From Schistosoma haematobium (lineage: Eukaryota; Platyhelminthes; Trematoda; Strigeidida; Schistosomatidae), in NCBI RefSeq assembly GCF_000699445.3, contig NC_067196.1, forward strand, positions 3,286,001 to 3,350,000: a DNA stretch of 64,000 nt. Reading direction: 5' to 3'. Of this stretch, positions 60,501 through 64,000 are shown one piece after another. The number at the start of each line of letters is the position of its first letter. Position 1 is the first letter of the stretch. The translations under genes were made by a program, and so were the position numbers. Under the pieces are notes generated by a model that searched no databases, had not been told where the DNA came from, and saw nothing but the letters and a program-made list of their open reading frames with translations.

Positions 60501-63500
60501 ATAGAACAGGAGTCAAACAAAAACTGTCATTTTTGATACACTGACAGCCAGAACCGACACAGGAAAATTGAAATACAGTAAAGACAGGAAACTTTGTAAT
60601 TCAAAGATCCGTTGATACAGGAAAGATTCGAGGCTTTTATCTAGTTTCAGATGTCCTTGGATTTCTGAAAAGTTCTGGAGGGCTCATGAACATAGCAGCA
60701 GCATAGGTAATCATTCAATCACAAATGCGTATATGACCTGTCAATTTGTTGATGATTTGCTAGAATTCTGCAAAAACTTCCCGTGGACGCTCATTAGGTA
60801 AGATGATTCTCAATGTTTTCAGAGCCTTTCTTTTTGGCGTTCTACGAAGAGTTTCGTGAATCTGCCTCAACAAAATAACACAGTGCAAATAACATTTTGA
60901 ATGGGTTTGACTATTAAAATTTCAAATTCATGAGGAATTAAAGTCTCCACATACTACTTTCAAATTCACATTGACTGCTATTGTTTTTTACTTCATGCAG
61001 ATACATACTTGAACATGAAACCTTCTTCCAAAAGCTCTTCTTTGACAGAAAATAACAGTGAGTACTTCATATCCATATTGAGAATAAAGTTTTATCAATC
61101 AATATTTAAGTAAGGATTTGTGAAAGTCAATTTTGGCCAATAACTGTTGAAGCTTACTTCAATACTGTGTGAAATCATTCAGTAAATTCACTATTATATT
61201 CACATTGTTATTCAAGACTTCAATCCTTCATTCGTATGTGTGCATACTGTGCGCATTGCCCTAATTTACAACCTTCATAAGCAAAGATGGATAGTGGCAA
61301 ATAGTGCAATTCGGTTCGACGCTCGTTTCGTTTTATTTGTGACTCATCTGTTGAATGTACCTGTATTCATTTAATAACGTAATCAGAAATCTTGAAGTAT
61401 TTGTGAAAACGCCTACTACTACTACTACTAATAAGCACATAATATCGAAAACTGCATTATTAATTACCAGTTAGTGCCCTCGGCTGAATAGTCATTTCGT
61501 GCGGAGAAATTGTCGATTGTATTAACTAAAATACATCTTGTTAGTCTAAAAGATTATTGCAAACCATAAGTTGTGACTCAATTTCGTGGATAAATTAAAG
61601 TTAAACATTAACACCGTTGGATACCAGCTCAATAATCTAGAGTTTAGGAGTTCCCGCGCCAGACTGACAGGTCTTGGTTTCAAATCCCGCGGTATGAGAT
61701 CGTGGATGTGTACAAAATAAAACACAAATCACTTATGTATTGAAATGTGAATCATCATGATGAAAACATTAGATTATTTGCATTAATCATTGGATTTCAT
61801 TTTTATTCTATTAAAGGGAAATCACTTGATGAAAGAAAATCAACTCTGCAACAAATTGAAAAACAATATAAAGAGTCTAAATGTAGGTTTAATAGAGTCT
61901 CCAATAAGTTAACCTTTAAAATAAAAGAATACTGACTTATAATCTAGTTTGTATAGTGAATTCTGTAAGCTGAGATATACGATTGTTGATTAAGTGATCT
62001 CATTCTTGATGGTAAATGGTACTATTTGGTAAGTGGCTATAAGAGCTACTGGATCATTATCTTAAAAATATGAGTATTCCAAAGACTGTTATTACATCAT
62101 TCTCAAATTCAACACAGAGAACACCAACCTAATCACACTTGATGGCTAAACTTTCGAAGAAGTGTAATCCTTCACGTAGCTGGGTAGTATCATCAATGAA
62201 CGAAAAAGATCTGATTCAGACGTGAATGTAAGCATTGGCAAAGCAATGACAGCATTCCTACAGTTGAAGAACATATAGAACTCAAAACAGCCATCAACCA
62301 ATATCAAAGGCAGAATCGTCAATACAAATATCAGGATGGTCCTACTGTACGGAGCTGAAACCTGGAGGACTACTACAACCATCATCAATAACATGCATTA
62401 GAACATGATAATTGTTTAGTGAATATAAGTATGTGCTGGATAGCACTATTAATATATGTTATGTAATAATCATGAGGAGAAATATCTTATGATAGAGACA
62501 GTTATATCAGTATTACGCGAAGTAAAACTTAAACAACGTCTTTAAATAAAACAGTATTCTGTGTTACGATCTTTATAGTTGTCTTATCTTGATCTTTTTT
62601 TTCCAACTTAAGTACGCGTTAAAAACACATTTAAGGAAGTGATTGAAACAGGACTTGCCTTTAGAAATGTCTGCGGTGAGTTTCACAGTCAGTTACAATT
62701 ATACATATATCTTTCAGTGAATACATTAATTACTAACAATGTAGCGAATTAACATGAAATAATATTTCCTAGTCAGTGGTTTATTTCTTAAACGGCAAAG
62801 TCTTACGCCCATTACCCCTCGTGGAGGAGAATAGGCAGCCCATCTGCACTCTCCATTCAACTCTATCCTGGACAATCCTTTCCATGTGTTATTCATCCTT
62901 TTCATATATGCTACTATTCTCCAACCTAATGTTATATTTAGCCTTCTTCTTTTCCGTTTCTCTTCAAGATTCCAAGTTAGGGCTTGCCTTGTGATGCAGT
63001 TTGATGATATCCGTAATGTAGGTTCTATCCACTTCCAACGAATTTTCGTAAAAAAGACGCTAACCACAATAAACAAGTTAAACACATCAATTTCGGTGAA
63101 TATAAATATAGATTACTATTTGTCTTAAATCAAACCGTCCATTGTCGTCATTTGAATATTTTTCTCTAAGTGATTTGATTACTAAAGACGTTTCCTTTAA
63201 CATCGTTCAAGTAAATAGTTAGACCGAATGCAAAGATCAATCCAACTAATCCAATATATTATGATATAATACTGTTGTATCTTATGGCACTGTGCCCTAT
63301 GAATGTATCACGTAACGATGCAGTCAATTACGGAACATTGATTTATCGACTAGACTAATGATGCATAAAACCAGTACGAGAAGTCTAGAGTCTTGCATTC
63401 TGCCTAGCCCTCCCTGTTAAGTCCAGAACACAAATCTCAACCTCCACAATATGAATCCTCTAATTCAAATATACTGTGTTTATATACAAACCAAAAAGAC

Positions 63501-64000
63501 CATATCGTGCCATAAAATAAAAAACACACAATTGTACCAAGATCTAACGAAAAGTGATTGTGAATGTGGGAGATTGTAATTAATAGAGTGAGCATAACTC
63601 AAGCATAAAAAATCGTATCATAATAGTCTATGGGTCAAAATGAAGCAAGGCGAAGATTGATAGAGGAAGGATAGCATTCTACCAGTTGAAGAACATATGG
63701 AATTCAAAACAACTGTGATCTAATATCAACGTGAAAACAGTTCTGATGGGCGGCATATTTTCGTGCACGAGGAGTAACAGGAGTAAGTATGTAAGTAAGT
63801 AGATAATTGTTCTTCCAGAATTCTAAGTCATTCTAACCACCTAATGACAGCTTATAATTTTCGTAAATACACGTCATTTAAGCGAATGAAAATTTAGCAT
63901 TACTGACCTCAATATCGATCTTTCATTTATATTTACTGATAATACGTCGTTTTCTTTAATACAAAAATAGACGCTGTTAAAAAGGATTTACCGAAATTGA
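51536..64000 (+). CDS. MEG-like secreted protein gene with small symmetric phase-1 exons (3' end outside window)
   Basis: Exons: 51536-51593 (start, signal peptide), 53186-53233, 54995-55054, 57127-57168, 58572-58625, 60100-60168, 61001-61057, 61817-61882, 62613-62675, and 63971 to beyond 64000. The eight complete internal exons measure 48, 60, 42, 54, 69, 57, 66 and 63 nt, all multiples of three. Every intron is phase 1 with GT donors (GTAAGT, GTGAGT, GTGAGA, GTAGGT) and AG acceptors, so any internal exon can be skipped without a frameshift. The product starts [19 protein letters not shown] and continues [16 protein letters not shown]. It is then rich in Glu, Lys, Asp and Leu ([43 protein letters not shown]), suggesting a helical secreted or surface protein; about 182 residues are visible. 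The architecture is that of schistosome micro-exon genes, though the exons exceed the usual 36-nt limit. The family was not recognised. Confidence 0.75.
51674..51975 (+). repeat. H-family composite retroposon in intron 1 of the MEG-like gene
   Basis: Begins with the terminus TATCAGATGGG and a minus tail, then a plus unit. Its B box is TGAGTTCGAATCTCGCGG, and its hammerhead has an intact core (CTGAGGA, GAAA) but one mismatched stem I pair and an ATC triplet. Confidence 0.75.
52030..52195 (+). repeat. Sm-alpha-like SINE, degraded
   Basis: Remnants of A and B boxes, CAAAATAGGACAAAACGTGCGTC, and the end CTACTCATCTTTGCTTA. Confidence 0.6.
52431..52580 (-). repeat. H-family retroposon 3' part
   Basis: Minus-strand tail and hammerhead with a core change (CTGTGGA). 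Truncated after GATCCCGC. Confidence 0.65.
53640..54402 (-). mobile_element. Decayed RTE-clade LINE 3' half in an intron
   Basis: On the minus strand an RT piece reads [20 protein letters not shown] and [14 protein letters not shown] decayed C-terminus ([25 protein letters not shown]) and an inverted AAGT-type tail at about 53645 follow. The RT catalytic box is not visible. Confidence 0.75.
54808..54977 (+). repeat. H-family composite ending 16 nt before a splice acceptor
   Basis: A minus tail with hammerhead remnant (54808-54902) is joined to a plus tail ending CCCCTTCTGATA at 54977. The acceptor AG of the next exon is at 54993-54994. Confidence 0.7.
55120..55445 (+). repeat. H-family composite retroposon
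   Basis: Minus tail fused to a plus unit (TACACATTAACACCGTTGG, B box AGGTTCAAGTCC). The hammerhead is destroyed (AATAAAGAGGAGTC). Confidence 0.7.
55786..56001 (-). repeat. Arm of a 0.2-kb inverted repeat (partner 50572-50784)
   Basis: Lies in an intron of the MEG-like gene, while its partner is upstream of the promoter. Confidence 0.8.
56150..56770 (+). mobile_element. Possible RTE-clade LINE fragments, strongly decayed
   Basis: Endonuclease-like [15 protein letters not shown] at about 56200 and a later piece resembling [17 protein letters not shown] near 56670. Order and gaps suggest a deleted copy. Confidence 0.45.
57690..58470 (+). mobile_element. RTE-clade LINE endonuclease fragment with internal tandem duplication
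   Basis: Broken frames read [16 protein letters not shown], then [20 protein letters not shown] and [17 protein letters not shown], which is the APE endonuclease of the AAGT-tailed LINE family. The following stretch is present twice (58108-58290 and 58291 to about 58433), starting TGACTCGATGACGGACC each time. Confidence 0.75.
59150..59998 (+). mobile_element. 3' end of an RTE-type LINE (GACT-tailed family)
   Basis: C-terminal coding is kept well at 59200-59440 ([40 protein letters not shown]), then broken (NIARICWDH). A 3' UTR ends TACGTTGTAGCTGACTGACTGAC. 5'-truncated. Inverted pieces of the same 3' end lie at 28437, 29562, 32478 and 40150. Confidence 0.8.
60640..60850 (+). repeat. Dispersed block also found at 21690-21910
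   Basis: Shares TCAGATGTCCTTGG-like start, AGCAGCAGCATAGG and the following 150 bp in diverged form. Lies in an intron of the MEG-like gene. Confidence 0.5.
61262..61385 (-). repeat. Sm-alpha-like SINE 3' part with hammerhead remnant
   Basis: Minus strand: ACAGATGAGTCACAAATAAAACGAAACGAGCGTC-type core in pieces (CAGATGA instead of CTGANGA), ending ACTATCCATCTTTGC. Confidence 0.65.
61566..61712 (+). repeat. H-family retroposon, 3'-truncated
   Basis: Lead-in TTAAACATTAACACCGTTGG, A box, B box (CTTGGTTTCAAATCC); stops before the hammerhead. Confidence 0.65.
62110..62400 (+). mobile_element. RTE-clade LINE fragment
   Basis: Broken frame reads [22 protein letters not shown], then [19 protein letters not shown], the region after RT in the AAGT-tailed family. 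Confidence 0.75.
62801..63048 (-). mobile_element. RTE-clade LINE 3' end fragment
   Basis: On the minus strand: [33 protein letters not shown] and [14 protein letters not shown], ending in GGGTAATGGGCGTAAG. One of the better kept C-termini. Confidence 0.8.
63273..63670 (-). mobile_element. Truncated LTR of the 16665-17163 family
   Basis: Starts TGTTGTATCTTATGGC and follows the 30517-31028 copy until about 63670, where LINE sequence takes over. Confidence 0.7.
63671..63806 (+). mobile_element. Internally deleted RTE LINE 3' end
   Basis: GATAGCATTCTACCAGTTGA (post-RT region) is joined by deletion to the terminal GAGGAGTAACAGGAGTAAGT and a short AAGT tail. Confidence 0.7.

Noticed and set aside
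63038..63055. 18-nt micro-exon between AACAAG and GTGAAT
   Set aside because: The phase fits, but there is no pyrimidine tract and it overlaps the end of a LINE fragment.
1..64000. CRISPR arrays, operons or bacterial-style signals
   Set aside because: No regularly spaced repeats or prokaryotic gene layout; introns, LINEs, LTR elements and hammerhead SINEs show a eukaryotic (schistosome) genome.

Overview
The window looks like nuclear DNA of a schistosome blood fluke (genus Schistosoma, species not decided). It is AT-rich and packed with short tRNA-derived repeats that carry hammerhead ribozyme motifs (Sm-alpha type), remnants of RTE-clade LINEs and two decayed CsRn1/Boudicca-like Ty3/gypsy elements. 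Host exons are short and scattered through long introns. No bacterial-style gene organisation is present.

Layout. 1-6.4 kb: decayed sequence holding a minus-strand Ty3/gypsy pol remnant (2.16-4.15 kb). 6.37-15.53 kb: a large inverted repeat with two ungapped 1,349-bp arms (6370-7718 and 14186-15534). Each arm carries an intact two-exon gene for a 47-residue predicted secreted peptide, and the two genes point at each other. Between the arms lies a 2.6-kb LINE insertion (8826-11459) with a 13-bp target-site duplication. 15.6-26.6 kb: repeats, including a solo LTR with a 5-bp duplication and a palindromic hammerhead retroposon (20653-21349) with two perfect ribozyme copies. 27.2-30.4 kb: the 3' part of a minus-strand host gene resembling NKAPD1 (C11orf57), with a repeat-filled intron. 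30.5-41.9 kb: repeats and unassigned sequence. 41.95-46.8 kb: a plus-strand CsRn1-like gypsy element and a chimeric fragment. 46.8-50.6 kb: unassigned. 51.5 kb to the window end: a plus-strand gene whose ten visible exons encode a signal peptide followed by a charged, helix-prone secreted protein. All eight complete internal exons are 42-69 nt, multiples of three, and bounded by phase-1 introns. This resembles the micro-exon gene (MEG) style of schistosomes. The gene runs off the right edge.

How it fits together. The two gene types that stand out (the duplicated 47-residue peptide and the symmetric-exon gene) share a TATA-like box 48-71 nt before the ATG, a first exon encoding the signal peptide, and phase-1 splicing. 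Retroposons make up much of the introns and in two places end 16-60 bp from an exon. All gene models here were read by eye from splice signals and reading frames. No transcript evidence was available.
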